From: Firmicutes bacterium UBA5774
GTDB taxonomy: Bacteria; Bacillota; Clostridia; Peptostreptococcales; Anaerovoracaceae
Length of the DNA stretch: 8,568 nucleotides
Assembly: GCA_002418625.1 (NCBI GenBank)
Contig: DIEM01000045.1
Location: forward strand, 1 to 8,568
Direction: 5' to 3'
This document shows positions 1 through 7,622 of the stretch, in pieces. The notes beneath the pieces are model-generated. The model was not told the origin of the DNA and did no database searches. It saw nothing but the letters and a program-made list of their open reading frames with translations. Position 1 is the first letter of the stretch. Every line of letters starts with the position of its first letter. The translations under genes were made by a program, and so were the position numbers.

Positions 1-173
1 GGCAGCATGACGTCCAGCACAATGAGATCCAGCGGTGTGGATCTGACGGTTTTTAAGGCGTCCCGTCCTGTGGACGCCGAAAAGACGGCGTATTTTTCCT
101 CGTTCAGATAAAGCTTTATGAAATCAATGATTTCGGGCTCGTCATCGACGATCAGGATGTGTTCGCCTGCCAT
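1..173 (-). CDS. Response regulator, N-terminal receiver part (partial, cut by window edge)
   Basis: The visible 57 codons are the start of a receiver domain. The acidic pair D10-D11 lies in ILIVDDEPE and the phospho-acceptor is D54 in LIVLDVMLP, where the window ends. This is the typical opening of an OmpR/PhoB-type regulator, but the DNA-binding domain is outside the window, so the subfamily is inferred from resemblance and from the partner kinase. The ATG at 173 has AAGGAG at 184-179, five bases upstream. It lies 52 bases after the stop of the histidine kinase gene on the same strand, so the two form a kinase-regulator operon. It would be phosphorylated on D54 by that kinase and act in the cytoplasm, presumably on promoters. 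Its targets may include the divergent genes here, but that is inference. Confidence 0.9.
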   Translation of the reverse strand, partial: MAGEHILIVDDEPEIIDFIKLYLNEEKYAVFSASTGRDALKTVRSTPLDLIVLDVML

Positions 174-225
174 AGCTTCTCCTTGAAAACCCGCCGCTGC
201 CGGTAACTATGGCCGACGAGCCGCT

Positions 226-1938
226 TTACTGCGCCGCCGTAAGATCCAGCGGCATTGATATGATGAATTTCGTTCCTTTTCCAGGAGCGCTTTCCGCGCG
301 TATCGCTGCGTGGTGCTTCGCGAGGATCTCTGATACGATGGCCAGGCCGAGGCCGCTGCCGTCGGCCGGGTTGTCCGGGACCTTGTAGAAACGCTCGAAG
401 ATATGATGAAGATCGGCTTCTTGAATGCCGATGCCGGTGTCCTCCACTTCGATCTGCAGCGTTTCTTTATTTTTCAGAAGGCATCGCAATGTCACGCGTC
501 CGTCCGGAGGTGAATTTTTGATTGCGTTATAAACAAGATTATAAAGGACTTGCTCCATCCTTTCAATATCCACGATCAATTCCGGTTTATCGGCACCGAG
601 CCGGGGATCGACAAAGGAATCGAAATTCAGGGAAGATTGCCGCACATCTTCGCCAAGCCGGTTGAAAGCATCCGTGAAAAAACCGGCGGCGCCGACGAGC
701 GAGAAATTGAAGGAAAACTGATTATTCTCCAATTGTGAAAGCTGGAACAGATCGCTTATAAGACGCTCCATCAGTACGGTTTTGTTTCTGATATTCAGAA
801 GATATTTCTCCGTGCCTTCTCCGGGAGGGATCTTGCCGTCCAGTATGGCTTCTATATTGCCGCGCATCGTCGTGATCGGCGTCTTGAGTTCATGGGAGAT
901 CGCGGAAAGAAGCGCCTGGCGCTCCAACTCGGAATGCCGGCTCGCCTCCGTCATCAATTTCTTTTCCGTCACATCGCGAATGACGCCTTCCAGACCAAAG
1001 ACATTGCCGGCGGAATCGTATACGAGTGTGGAATATTCCTCGACCCAGAGGTAATGGCCGTCTTTGTGCCGATAGCGCAGCGTTACCGCGTCCTTTGGAG
1101 ACAGGCTTGGGTTCAGTGTCAAATCGTATAGCGGCTTGTCGTCGGGATGGACGATCTCGTCCAGCAAATACGGATTCGCATAGAATTCATCCGGCTTATA
1201 CCCGATGATTTTTTCGGAGTTCGGGCTGACGTATTCGAAATATTGAATTGAATCATAGAGGCAGAGGTAGATCAGGTCCTGCGAATTTTCTGTTAAAAGC
1301 CGGAAGATCTGCTCGTTTTTGATCAGGCGGAGCCTGTTTTTTTGTAGAAAGATCAGGAAAAGGCAGGCATTCAGTGCGATGATCAGAAGGATCTCGATAA
1401 TATATCCGGACGGGGTGATCGTAAAATCCGGATTCAGGTAGAAATAATAGGACCGATGGATGCCCCAGATGAGAAAGACGATGCCCGTAACGGTCTTTTC
1501 GAGACCCTCGATATCCCAGTTCTGCAGGAACTGGATGCCTGTATAGATCGCGATGAGGCTGAACGACAGGGACAGCGGCAGGATCATGATCAAATAGGAG
1601 GTGCCGAGAATGGCGCTGCCAACACCCCACAGCAGATTGGCCGCCATAAGATAGATCCAGTTTCGCGACAGATCCTTATCCAAAAAAGAATATGTGCCGG
1701 CAAGCAGCAGCAGGACGCTGATGGAGTAGATGAACTGCTGCGCGATGATCATATAAAGGATCGGCACACTGCCGAAAAGGATCACCTCGATCAGAAGGCC
1801 GATACCATAAAGGATCCAGCTGGCTCCCCAATATCCGATATATTTCTCGTGTGTCTTTTTAAAAATGTACAGGAAAATAAGCGCGAAGGTAAATACTGAT
1901 ACATTCAGGATGATCATTGAATAAAAGATCCAAAACAT
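226..1938 (-). CDS. Membrane-bound PAS sensor histidine kinase
   Basis: A 570-residue kinase that should autophosphorylate and pass phosphate to the regulator encoded next to it. Residues 1-200 contain about seven hydrophobic membrane segments (roughly 2-26, 33-56, 58-81, 94-112, 115-138, 150-168, 178-198). A PAS domain with a C-terminal PAC-type end (GLEGVIRDVTEKK) spans about 211-327. The HisKA domain carries the phospho-acceptor H349 in AISHELKTP. The ATPase domain shows the N box (N471, NAIKNS), G1 box (D500, DTGIG), F box (FERFYK) and G2 box (GSGLGLA, about 527-532). All catalytic parts look intact. The frame is open up to a TTG at 2079, but an extended -10 promoter lies inside that extension. 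The ATG at 1938 follows AGGAGG (1956-1951) with a rather long gap of 12 bases, so I prefer it. An upstream in-frame ATG at 1962 lacks a comparable site. The ligand of the membrane part is unknown. Confidence 0.93.
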   Translation of the reverse strand: MFWIFYSMIILNVSVFTFALIFLYIFKKTHEKYIGYWGASWILYGIGLLIEVILFGSVPILYMIIAQQFIYSISVLLLLAGTYSFLDKDLSRNWIYLMAANLLWGVGSAILGTSYLIMILPLSLSFSLIAIYTGIQFLQNWDIEGLEKTVTGIVFLIWGIHRSYYFYLNPDFTITPSGYIIEILLIIALNACLFLIFLQKNRLRLIKNEQIFRLLTENSQDLIYLCLYDSIQYFEYVSPNSEKIIGYKPDEFYANPYLLDEIVHPDDKPLYDLTLNPSLSPKDAVTLRYRHKDGHYLWVEEYSTLVYDSAGNVFGLEGVIRDVTEKKLMTEASRHSELERQALLSAISHELKTPITTMRGNIEAILDGKIPPGEGTEKYLLNIRNKTVLMERLISDLFQLSQLENNQFSFNFSLVGAAGFFTDAFNRLGEDVRQSSLNFDSFVDPRLGADKPELIVDIERMEQVLYNLVYNAIKNSPPDGRVTLRCLLKNKETLQIEVEDTGIGIQEADLHHIFERFYKVPDNPADGSGLGLAIVSEILAKHHAAIRAESAPGKGTKFIISMPLDLTAAQ

Positions 1939-2000
1939 TGAAATATCGAGCCTCCTTCGCATTGCGGCACAAATTCCCCACAGGGGCGGCAGGCCGTTCG

Positions 2001-2036
2001 TAAATAAATTATAACATTTAAAGGCGATAATAAAGA
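2001..2036 (-). promoter_or_regulatory. Extended -10 promoter of the kinase-regulator operon
   Basis: Read on the minus strand, positions 2016-2008 spell TGTTATAAT, a perfect extended -10 (TG-n-TATAAT). The -35 position, 17 bases upstream (2036-2031), reads TCTTTA and is weak, as is common for extended -10 promoters. Transcription would begin near 2001, giving a leader of about 60 bases before the ATG at 1938. This start lies downstream of the longest-frame TTG at 2079, which argues against that codon as the real start. Confidence 0.55.
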
Positions 2037-2067
2037 ATAATAAAAAAATTTTATCGGTTTTTGATGT

Positions 2068-2080
2068 TTTGATTATCAAA
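2068..2080. promoter_or_regulatory. 13-bp palindrome between divergent promoters, possible operator
   Basis: TTTGAT-T-ATCAAA is a perfect inverted repeat around one central base. It lies between the two outward-facing extended -10 elements, upstream of both. That is a natural place for a regulator acting on both genes, perhaps the response regulator itself. It is AT-rich and short, so chance is possible. The half-sites recall FNR (TTGAT/ATCAA), but the FNR spacing of four bases is absent. Confidence 0.3.
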
Positions 2081-2094
2081 CTTTAATGATCGGC

Positions 2095-2110
2095 TGTTAT
2101 GATTGTCATA
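2095..2110 (+). promoter_or_regulatory. Extended -10 promoter of the Cache sensor gene
   Basis: TGTTATGAT at 2095-2103 fits the extended -10 pattern with one mismatch in the hexamer and mirrors the TGTTATAAT of the opposite promoter. There is no good -35. Transcription would start near 2110, about 27 bases before the TTG at 2137. It lies downstream of the ATG at 2086, so that ATG would not be on the transcript. Confidence 0.45.
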
Positions 2111-2136
2111 ATAAATTGGGGACGGAGGCGGGATGC

Positions 2137-3600
2137 TTGAGAAATAAATGGAAAATCAGCAGCAGGATCATGGTGGCCATAATGGTCTGCTCCGCAACCT
2201 TAGGTGCCGTCATCGGCAGCATCACACTATATCAGGCGGGACGGCTCGTTGAGAAAAATACCTATGACAATCTTCGCCTGGCGGCGGAATCCTATGCCAA
2301 TGAGTTCAGCAAGACGACTGTGAGCGTTGAAAGTGTGCTGGATTCCTATCTGTCGGCGATCAGCGCCACATTCAGCGCCGAACAGGCCAGAAATGAGCAG
2401 GACGCTTATGTTGCCGAGTATCAGGATGACATACTTCTTCCATTGACACAGCAATACGCCGTGAACACATCAGGCATCCTCGGGATATACTTCGATGTGG
2501 ATCCTTCTGTTACGCCGGGACTGGGCCCCGACGACCGTGTGTATGGAGCCTGGTATCTCGATAAATACAAGAGCGGCAAGGTCGTTCGCGAGCATCTCGA
2601 ATTCAAAAGGAATTTTTTCCAGGGCAATACTGAGATGGCCTGGTACTTCGCGCCCGTTGATAAGGGAGAGGGCGTCTGGAGCAAACCATACAAGGATATT
2701 TATACGGGGTACTATATGATTTCCTATAACAAACCGCTGTACATGGAAGGAGCCTTCATAGGCGTTGCCGGTATCGATATCGTTTTTGAGGATATCATCA
2801 AGCTGATCAATAAGGTCGCCATGTTCGATACGGGCTTCGCCTATCTGCTTGATCCGGATTATGATATCATCGCCCATCCCACTGTCAACTACCTTGACGG
2901 GGAGCGGGCTGTGAAGATAACGGATGTGGACGCGGATTACGGTCTTCTGGTCGCGGCCTCGAAAGGCAACCAGTCCGGGACTTTCGAGATGGGCGGCAAG
3001 TACAACAAGAAGGTATTGAGCTACGCCAGGATGAGCAATGATTACATCGTGATCATCGAGGTCCAGTCGAGTGAAATTCTGGAAGAGCTTAACAGGACCA
3101 GGGCCGTCGTGGACGCGGTCATTCTCGCGGGCATCATCCTCGCGGCCGTCATTGCCTACTTCCTTGGGAAATATATTTCGAAGCCGGTGGACATACTGGA
3201 GCGTGAAATCGCAAAAATGATGCATTTCGATTTCACAGCCGCCTCCCGCAAACTGCCGCCCGTCGATGCTGCCGTCACGGAACGCCGCCGTGATCCGGTC
3301 GTCGTCTCCGAACTGGACAAGCTCAGGGAGTCTGTCAATCATTCAGTTGTGATGATCAGAAATAATGCCAACATCATCAATATTCAAAAGGAAGAACTCG
3401 AACATATCGCTGAGGAATTTGAGAGGATCGTAGGGAGGTTCGAATTGCTGATCGGAAACAGTGAACTGTTTGCCGGCACGGCAGAGGAAAGCCTGAGGCT
3501 TCAAAAGGCGATGCTCGATCAGCTCAGAGAAATAGCGGAAAGGCTGGCGAAGGCCAATGACAGCAGTTTGAGGATCATCGATCTATATAAGACGGATTGA
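2137..3600 (+). CDS. Double-Cache membrane sensor with coiled-coil tail and no recognised output domain
   Basis: The 487-residue product has an N-terminal membrane anchor (about 12-33), a large extracytoplasmic domain (about 40-315), a second membrane segment (about 327-345), a short HAMP-like stretch starting GKYISKPVDILE, and an acidic coiled-coil-prone tail to the end. The outer domain has dCache_1 hallmarks: AWYFAP, then WSKPYKDIYTGYYMISYNKPLY and GAFIGVAGIDI, and a membrane-proximal module with GFAYLLDPDYDIIAHP. The architecture is that of a chemoreceptor, but the tail is only about 90 residues. I see no methyl-accepting hairpin tip, kinase, GGDEF or phosphatase motif. I chose the TTG start at 2137 because GGAGG (2124-2128) sits eight bases upstream. 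The frame is open to an ATG at 2086, which has no ribosome binding site. It is divergent from the kinase operon and 71 bases ahead of the catabolic operon, so it may report their common ligand. Confidence 0.85.
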   Translation: MRNKWKISSRIMVAIMVCSATLGAVIGSITLYQAGRLVEKNTYDNLRLAAESYANEFSKTTVSVESVLDSYLSAISATFSAEQARNEQDAYVAEYQDDILLPLTQQYAVNTSGILGIYFDVDPSVTPGLGPDDRVYGAWYLDKYKSGKVVREHLEFKRNFFQGNTEMAWYFAPVDKGEGVWSKPYKDIYTGYYMISYNKPLYMEGAFIGVAGIDIVFEDIIKLINKVAMFDTGFAYLLDPDYDIIAHPTVNYLDGERAVKITDVDADYGLLVAASKGNQSGTFEMGGKYNKKVLSYARMSNDYIVIIEVQSSEILEELNRTRAVVDAVILAGIILAAVIAYFLGKYISKPVDILEREIAKMMHFDFTAASRKLPPVDAAVTERRRDPVVVSELDKLRESVNHSVVMIRNNANIINIQKEELEHIAEEFERIVGRFELLIGNSELFAGTAEESLRLQKAMLDQLREIAERLAKANDSSLRIIDLYKTD

Positions 3601-3671
3601 CTTATCGGTAAATCAAAGCGTAGACCATGTATAAATTATTATTTAAATATAATCACAGGAGGAGATCATCA

Positions 3672-4553
3672 ATGAACAAAGGGAAAGTAACGATTGGAAT
3701 GACGCAGCATGCTTGCGTCCCGGACAGGGATGCAAACAGGAAGAAGGCGGCGGACCTGATCCGCGAAGCGGCAGCCAAGGGCGCGAAGGTCATCTGCACA
3801 CAGGAGCTGTTTGCCGGTCAGTATTTTTGCCAGATCATCGACTATACCAAATATGACTGGGCTGAACCGATCCCGGGGCCGACGACAAATATGATGCAGG
3901 CTCTCGCAAAGGAGCTTGATGTGGTCATAGTCTGCTGCTTCTATGAGTATGCGATGGATGGAGTCTATTACAACAGCGCCGTGGTTTTCGACGCGGACGG
4001 AACCAATCTGGGCGTCTACAGAAAGCATCATATTCCGGAAGGACCCCAGTATCTTGAGAAATACTATTTCACACCCGGCGATTCGGAGTATAAGGTATTT
4101 AAGTCAAAATATGGCACCTTCGGCGTCCTGATCTGCTGGGACGAGTGGTTCCCGGAACCATCGAGGATATTGGCGCTGAAGGGCGCGGATTTTGTATTCT
4201 ATCCTTCGGCAATCGGATCGGAGCCTGACAATCCGGATCTCGACACTTCCCAGACTTGGGTCGATGGCGTGAAAGCCCATGGGATCCACAATAATTTCTA
4301 TATTTGTGCGGTCAATAGGGTCGGGCGCGAGGATGCCGTTGACGGAAGCGGTTTCATGGATTTCTACGGCAGAAGCTTTGTCAGTGACCCTTGGGGCAAT
4401 GTCATGACGGAAGGCAGCCGCGATAAGGAAGAAGTCATCATTGCGGAGCTTGACCTTGATGAGATTAAAAGGGCACGTGATATTCTTCAATTCCACCGCG
4501 ACAGAAGAGTCGACAGCTACCAGGAGATCCTGAAACTGTCGATCAGTGAGTAA
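3672..4553 (+). CDS. Nitrilase-superfamily C-N hydrolase, N-carbamoylputrescine amidase-like
   Basis: The 293-residue cytosolic enzyme has the full nitrilase triad: E45 in TQELFAGQYFCQ, K118 in YRKHHIPEGP and C155 in ICWDEWFPEP. The second conserved glutamate (E129, in LEKYYFTPGD) is also present. The runs EKYYFTPGD, ICWDEWFPE, IGSEPDNP and NRVGRE closely match what I know of AguB, which hydrolyses N-carbamoylputrescine to putrescine, CO2 and ammonia. Length fits that family (about 290-300). Related beta-ureidopropionases and other carbamoyl or amide hydrolases remain possible, and no agmatine deiminase is visible here. The ATG at 3672 is chosen over an in-frame ATG at 3627 because AGGAGG (3657-3662) is nine bases upstream. 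It is the first gene of a three-gene operon. No convincing promoter of its own is visible: the TATAAT at 3648-3653 is too close to the ribosome site. Confidence 0.9.
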   Translation: MNKGKVTIGMTQHACVPDRDANRKKAADLIREAAAKGAKVICTQELFAGQYFCQIIDYTKYDWAEPIPGPTTNMMQALAKELDVVIVCCFYEYAMDGVYYNSAVVFDADGTNLGVYRKHHIPEGPQYLEKYYFTPGDSEYKVFKSKYGTFGVLICWDEWFPEPSRILALKGADFVFYPSAIGSEPDNPDLDTSQTWVDGVKAHGIHNNFYICAVNRVGREDAVDGSGFMDFYGRSFVSDPWGNVMTEGSRDKEEVIIAELDLDEIKRARDILQFHRDRRVDSYQEILKLSISE

Positions 4554-4570
4554 TACAGCGTATCGCTGTA
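4554..4570 (+). other. Perfect 7-bp hairpin between the two hydrolase genes
   Basis: TACAGCG-TAT-CGCTGTA begins directly after the nitrilase stop codon and ends eight bases before the next ribosome binding site. There is no following T-run, so it is not a terminator. An overlapping alternative pairing, GTATC (4560-4564) with GATAC (4571-4575), excludes the first. Either could affect mRNA stability or translation of the next gene. That role is inferred from position alone. Confidence 0.4.
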
Positions 4571-4589
4571 GATACGGAAAGGAGCAGAC

Positions 4590-6218
4590 ATGAAAAAAGC
4601 GGATTTGATACTGGCCGGAAATGCTGTATTCACAGGGCTGGTCGACACGGCCGGGCCCGGATGGGTCGCTGTGTCGGGCAATCGCATAATGGCGGCCGGA
4701 AGCCTTGAAGAGGGCTATGAGGATCTGGTCGGCCCGGATACAAAGGTTCGCAAATATGGCGATGAGCTGATTATGCCATCCTTCTATGACAGCCACACAC
4801 ATCTGGTGTTGGCGGGCATGTACAAGACCTTTGTGAATCTGGGCGCCGCGAAATCCGAGGACGAAGCGGCGAAGATGGTCCGGGATTTTGCGGCAACCAT
4901 CCCCGATGATGAGTGGATCATCGGATTCAACTGGTACCATGTGTTCTGGGATGACAAGACACTGCCGACAAAAGCATCGCTGGACCGTTACATCCCTGAC
5001 AGGCCTGTGTTCCTGGTCAATGCGGAAGCCCACGGCGCGTGGGTCAACAGCAAGGCTCTTGAAATCGCCGGTGTGGACAGCGGAACGCCTGATCCAATGT
5101 ATGGAGAGATCGCCAAGCTGGACAGCGGAGAGCCATCGGGGTTTCTTTATGAATCGGCCCTCGGCCTCGTGGGCGTCAAGGCTTTGAAGTTCACGGTCGA
5201 GCAGGAAATGGTATTTCTGAGGAATTACATGAAGAGCGCCGCCAAGCTTGGAATCACGGCCACGAACGACATGCAGCCCTATTTCGGTGTCAATATGGGG
5301 AACTACGAGGCTATACGCGCACTGGAGAAGAACGGCGAGCTGACGGTCCGGATCCATTCCGCTCCCGATCTGCTGTCGGATCTCGATGAAGCGGTCAAAT
5401 GGCGCGAGGAGTATAATACGGAGAAGCACAAGGTCACGCTGCTCAAGCAGTTCCTGGATGGCGTTCCGACGACCTATACCGCATTGATGGTCGAGGAATA
5501 CAGCGACAAGCCGGGCGATACCGGAACACAGCTCAGCGACATCGACGCCATAGCGAAACAGGTCGAGGAGGCTCACAGACTCGGGTTCTCCGTCAGGCTG
5601 CATGCCTGCGGGGACAGGGCCGTCCGCATCGGTCTCGACTGCTTTGAAAGCGCTATTAAAAAATATGGAAAGAATGAAGCAAGACATGCCATCGAGCATG
5701 TGGAATGCATCCAGCCGAATGACGTTCCAAGGTTCAGGGAGCTGGGCGTCATCCCGTCGATGCAGCCGGAGCATATCGCGCTGACCCAGGAATTTGACGA
5801 GAATCCATATTTGGTTCGCCTCGGGCCTGAGCGATCGAAGCGTACATGGATGCTGAAGACGATGCTCGATACGGCCGGTGTTCTGTCGATCGGCTCTGAC
5901 TGTCCCGTTGTTGACAATGATCCCTTCCTCGAAATATACCGGGCCGTGACAAGGCTTCATAACGACGGAAAGCCTGAAGGCGGATGGAATCCCGAGGAGA
6001 AGCTGACAATGGCGGAGATACTGAAATCCTATACCTATGGTTCTGCTTATGGCACACACAGGGAAAACGAGCTTGGAACGCTGGAGGCCGGAAAACTCGC
6101 TGATATCGTTGTTCTGGACCGAAATCTTTTCGAGACGCCGGCTGAGCAGATACGCGATACGAGGGTCTGCCTGACAGTAATGGACGGCGATGTTATTTTT
6201 GAAAATAAATCAATTTAA
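4590..6218 (+). CDS. YtcJ-like metal-dependent amidohydrolase (Amidohydro_3 type)
   Basis: The 542-residue product has the amidohydrolase metal site in order: H69 and H71 in SFYDSHTHL, K286 in LLKQFLDGV, H338 in RLHACGDRA, H370 in AIEHVEC and D437 in SIGSDCPV. N- and C-terminal beta-sandwich pieces flank the barrel (DLILAGNAVFTG at the start, LEAGKLADIVVLDRN near the end). Length and motifs match the YtcJ-like group, whose members hydrolyse C-N bonds of amides, formamides, imides or similar compounds. The exact substrate cannot be read from sequence. The ATG has AAAGGAG (4578-4584) five bases upstream. It follows the nitrilase gene by 36 bases and precedes the transporter gene by 15, so the three are co-transcribed. 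Two different C-N hydrolases side by side suggest successive steps on one nitrogen compound (inference). Confidence 0.92.
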   Translation: MKKADLILAGNAVFTGLVDTAGPGWVAVSGNRIMAAGSLEEGYEDLVGPDTKVRKYGDELIMPSFYDSHTHLVLAGMYKTFVNLGAAKSEDEAAKMVRDFAATIPDDEWIIGFNWYHVFWDDKTLPTKASLDRYIPDRPVFLVNAEAHGAWVNSKALEIAGVDSGTPDPMYGEIAKLDSGEPSGFLYESALGLVGVKALKFTVEQEMVFLRNYMKSAAKLGITATNDMQPYFGVNMGNYEAIRALEKNGELTVRIHSAPDLLSDLDEAVKWREEYNTEKHKVTLLKQFLDGVPTTYTALMVEEYSDKPGDTGTQLSDIDAIAKQVEEAHRLGFSVRLHACGDRAVRIGLDCFESAIKKYGKNEARHAIEHVECIQPNDVPRFRELGVIPSMQPEHIALTQEFDENPYLVRLGPERSKRTWMLKTMLDTAGVLSIGSDCPVVDNDPFLEIYRAVTRLHNDGKPEGGWNPEEKLTMAEILKSYTYGSAYGTHRENELGTLEAGKLADIVVLDRNLFETPAEQIRDTRVCLTVMDGDVIFENKSI

Positions 6219-6233
6219 CAAGGAGGAAATCAA

Positions 6234-7601
6234 ATGGAACACTATGGACTTTTAAGCCTGATACCCGCGGCTACCGTCATCATTCTTGCACTTGTAACAC
6301 GAAGAACACTGGAGCCTCTGATTATCGGGGCGGTTGTCGGATTCTTCATTCTGGCGGGACCGACCGGATTTTTCGGAGCGACCATCGACGCCGTCTATAC
6401 GGTCATGATGGACGGTACGACGGTCTGGGTCATACTGGTCTGCATGCTGTTCGGAAGCCTTATAGCGCTTCTGGAAAAATCGGGAGGCGCTCTGGGTTTC
6501 TCCACTATTGCGACGAAGATCGCGAAAAACAGAAGCTCTTCGTTGCTGATCACCTGGATTCTGGGAATCATCGTCTTCGTTGATGATTATCTCAATGCTT
6601 TGGCAGTCGGCATCGCCATGAGAAAGGTAACCGACAAGTACAATGTGCCGCGTGAATTCCTTGCCTACGTCATCAATTCCACCGGTGCGACCGTTTGCGT
6701 ACTCATACCGTTCTCCACCTGGTCCGCGTTCATGGTTGGTCAGATGGAAGCAAGCGGCGCTGCTGCAGCAGGCGCCGGAACATCGGTTTACATCAGCACG
6801 ATTCCGTTTATATTATACGCCTGGGCAGCAGTCATAATCGTTCCTTTGTTCTGCTTACGCGTGATACCGACTTTCGGGCCAATGCGCCTTGCCGAAAAGC
6901 GTGCTGAGCAGAACCACCAGATGCTTCCCGACAGCACGAGGGCCAGTGCTGAAAGCCTTGCAGTGGTCGAAGAGAATCTGAAAAGCGAGCCGAAGGCTTT
7001 CAATTTCATCATTCCGATGCTGATACTGGCAGGTGTTACGATCTATACCGCCGACATGCTTACCGGCGTAATATTCGGCATCTTAAGCTGTCTCGTGCTC
7101 TTCCTGCCTCAAAAGCTGATCAAGCCTGCCGAATTCGGCGATGTGGCTGTCAGCGGGGCGAAGGACATGGTCATGGTACTCGCAATCGTCGTCTGCGCAT
7201 TCATTTTACAGCAGGCCAACGGTGCTCTTGGCCTTGCGCCTTTCGTCATAGAGAGTGTTGAGCCGATATTGAGCCCGCAGCTGCTTCCGGCCATATCCTT
7301 CCTGATCATCGCGCTGATCGCCTTCGCGACCGGAAGCTTCTGGGGCGTTGCCGCAATTGCGTTCCCGATCATCATCCCACTGGCTCAATCGATGGACGTC
7401 AGCGTGCTCATCGCCTCCGGCGCAGTCATTTCTGGAGCGGTATTCGGAAGCCACAGCTGTTTCTACAGTGATGCCGCGACACTTACCTGCGCCTCTTCTC
7501 AGATACAGAATATAGACTATGCCAGAACAGTGCTTCCGTTGCTCGCTGTACCCCTTGCCGTCGGCATGGCCGCCTTCCTGATCGTCGGCTTCGTATTCTA
7601 G
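6234..7601 (+). CDS. NhaC-family Na+/H+ antiporter-like transporter
   Basis: A 455-residue, strongly hydrophobic inner-membrane protein with about eleven membrane segments. Family signatures include an acidic pair D117-D118 in IVFVDDYLNALAVG, GATVCVLIPFSTWSAF (about 151-166), GSFWGVAAIAFPIIIPLAQ, and the C-terminal GSHSCFYSDAATLTCASS followed by IDYARTVLPL. These match NhaC, whose members exchange Na+ for H+. Some relatives couple ions to organic acid exchange (for example the malate/lactate antiporter MleN). Being last in an operon with two hydrolases, it more plausibly carries an organic substrate or product, or balances ions during uptake, than serves general pH control. That is inference. 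AGGAGG (6221-6226) is seven bases before the ATG. The loop around residues 220-250 is polar and likely cytoplasmic. Confidence 0.9.
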   Translation: MEHYGLLSLIPAATVIILALVTRRTLEPLIIGAVVGFFILAGPTGFFGATIDAVYTVMMDGTTVWVILVCMLFGSLIALLEKSGGALGFSTIATKIAKNRSSSLLITWILGIIVFVDDYLNALAVGIAMRKVTDKYNVPREFLAYVINSTGATVCVLIPFSTWSAFMVGQMEASGAAAAGAGTSVYISTIPFILYAWAAVIIVPLFCLRVIPTFGPMRLAEKRAEQNHQMLPDSTRASAESLAVVEENLKSEPKAFNFIIPMLILAGVTIYTADMLTGVIFGILSCLVLFLPQKLIKPAEFGDVAVSGAKDMVMVLAIVVCAFILQQANGALGLAPFVIESVEPILSPQLLPAISFLIIALIAFATGSFWGVAAIAFPIIIPLAQSMDVSVLIASGAVISGAVFGSHSCFYSDAATLTCASSQIQNIDYARTVLPLLAVPLAVGMAAFLIVGFVF

Positions 7602-7622
7602 TATTGAACCGTTTACAAGAGT

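Noticed and set aside
2061..2080. FNR or Crp-type binding site
   Set aside because: The half-sites TTGAT and ATCAA are present but separated by one base instead of the four expected for FNR.
2086..2136. N-terminal extension of the Cache sensor from the ATG at 2086 (GCYDCHNKLG, Cys-containing)
   Set aside because: There is no ribosome site, the likely promoter lies downstream of this ATG, and the sequence does not look like a signal peptide.
2470..3342. A 290-codon open frame on the minus strand
   Set aside because: It lies fully antisense to the Cache sensor gene and has no recognisable motif.
2137..3600. Annotation as a methyl-accepting chemotaxis protein
   Set aside because: The signalling hairpin expected after HAMP is absent, so only the Cache sensor part is supported.
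3648..3653. TATAAT as -10 of an operon promoter
   Set aside because: Transcription would start within the ribosome binding site at 3657-3662, and no -35 fits. The real promoter is unresolved.
4104..6059. A 651-codon open frame on the minus strand
   Set aside because: It is antisense to the nitrilase and amidohydrolase genes, which have intact catalytic motifs and ribosome sites. The antisense product shows no family features and reflects codon bias.
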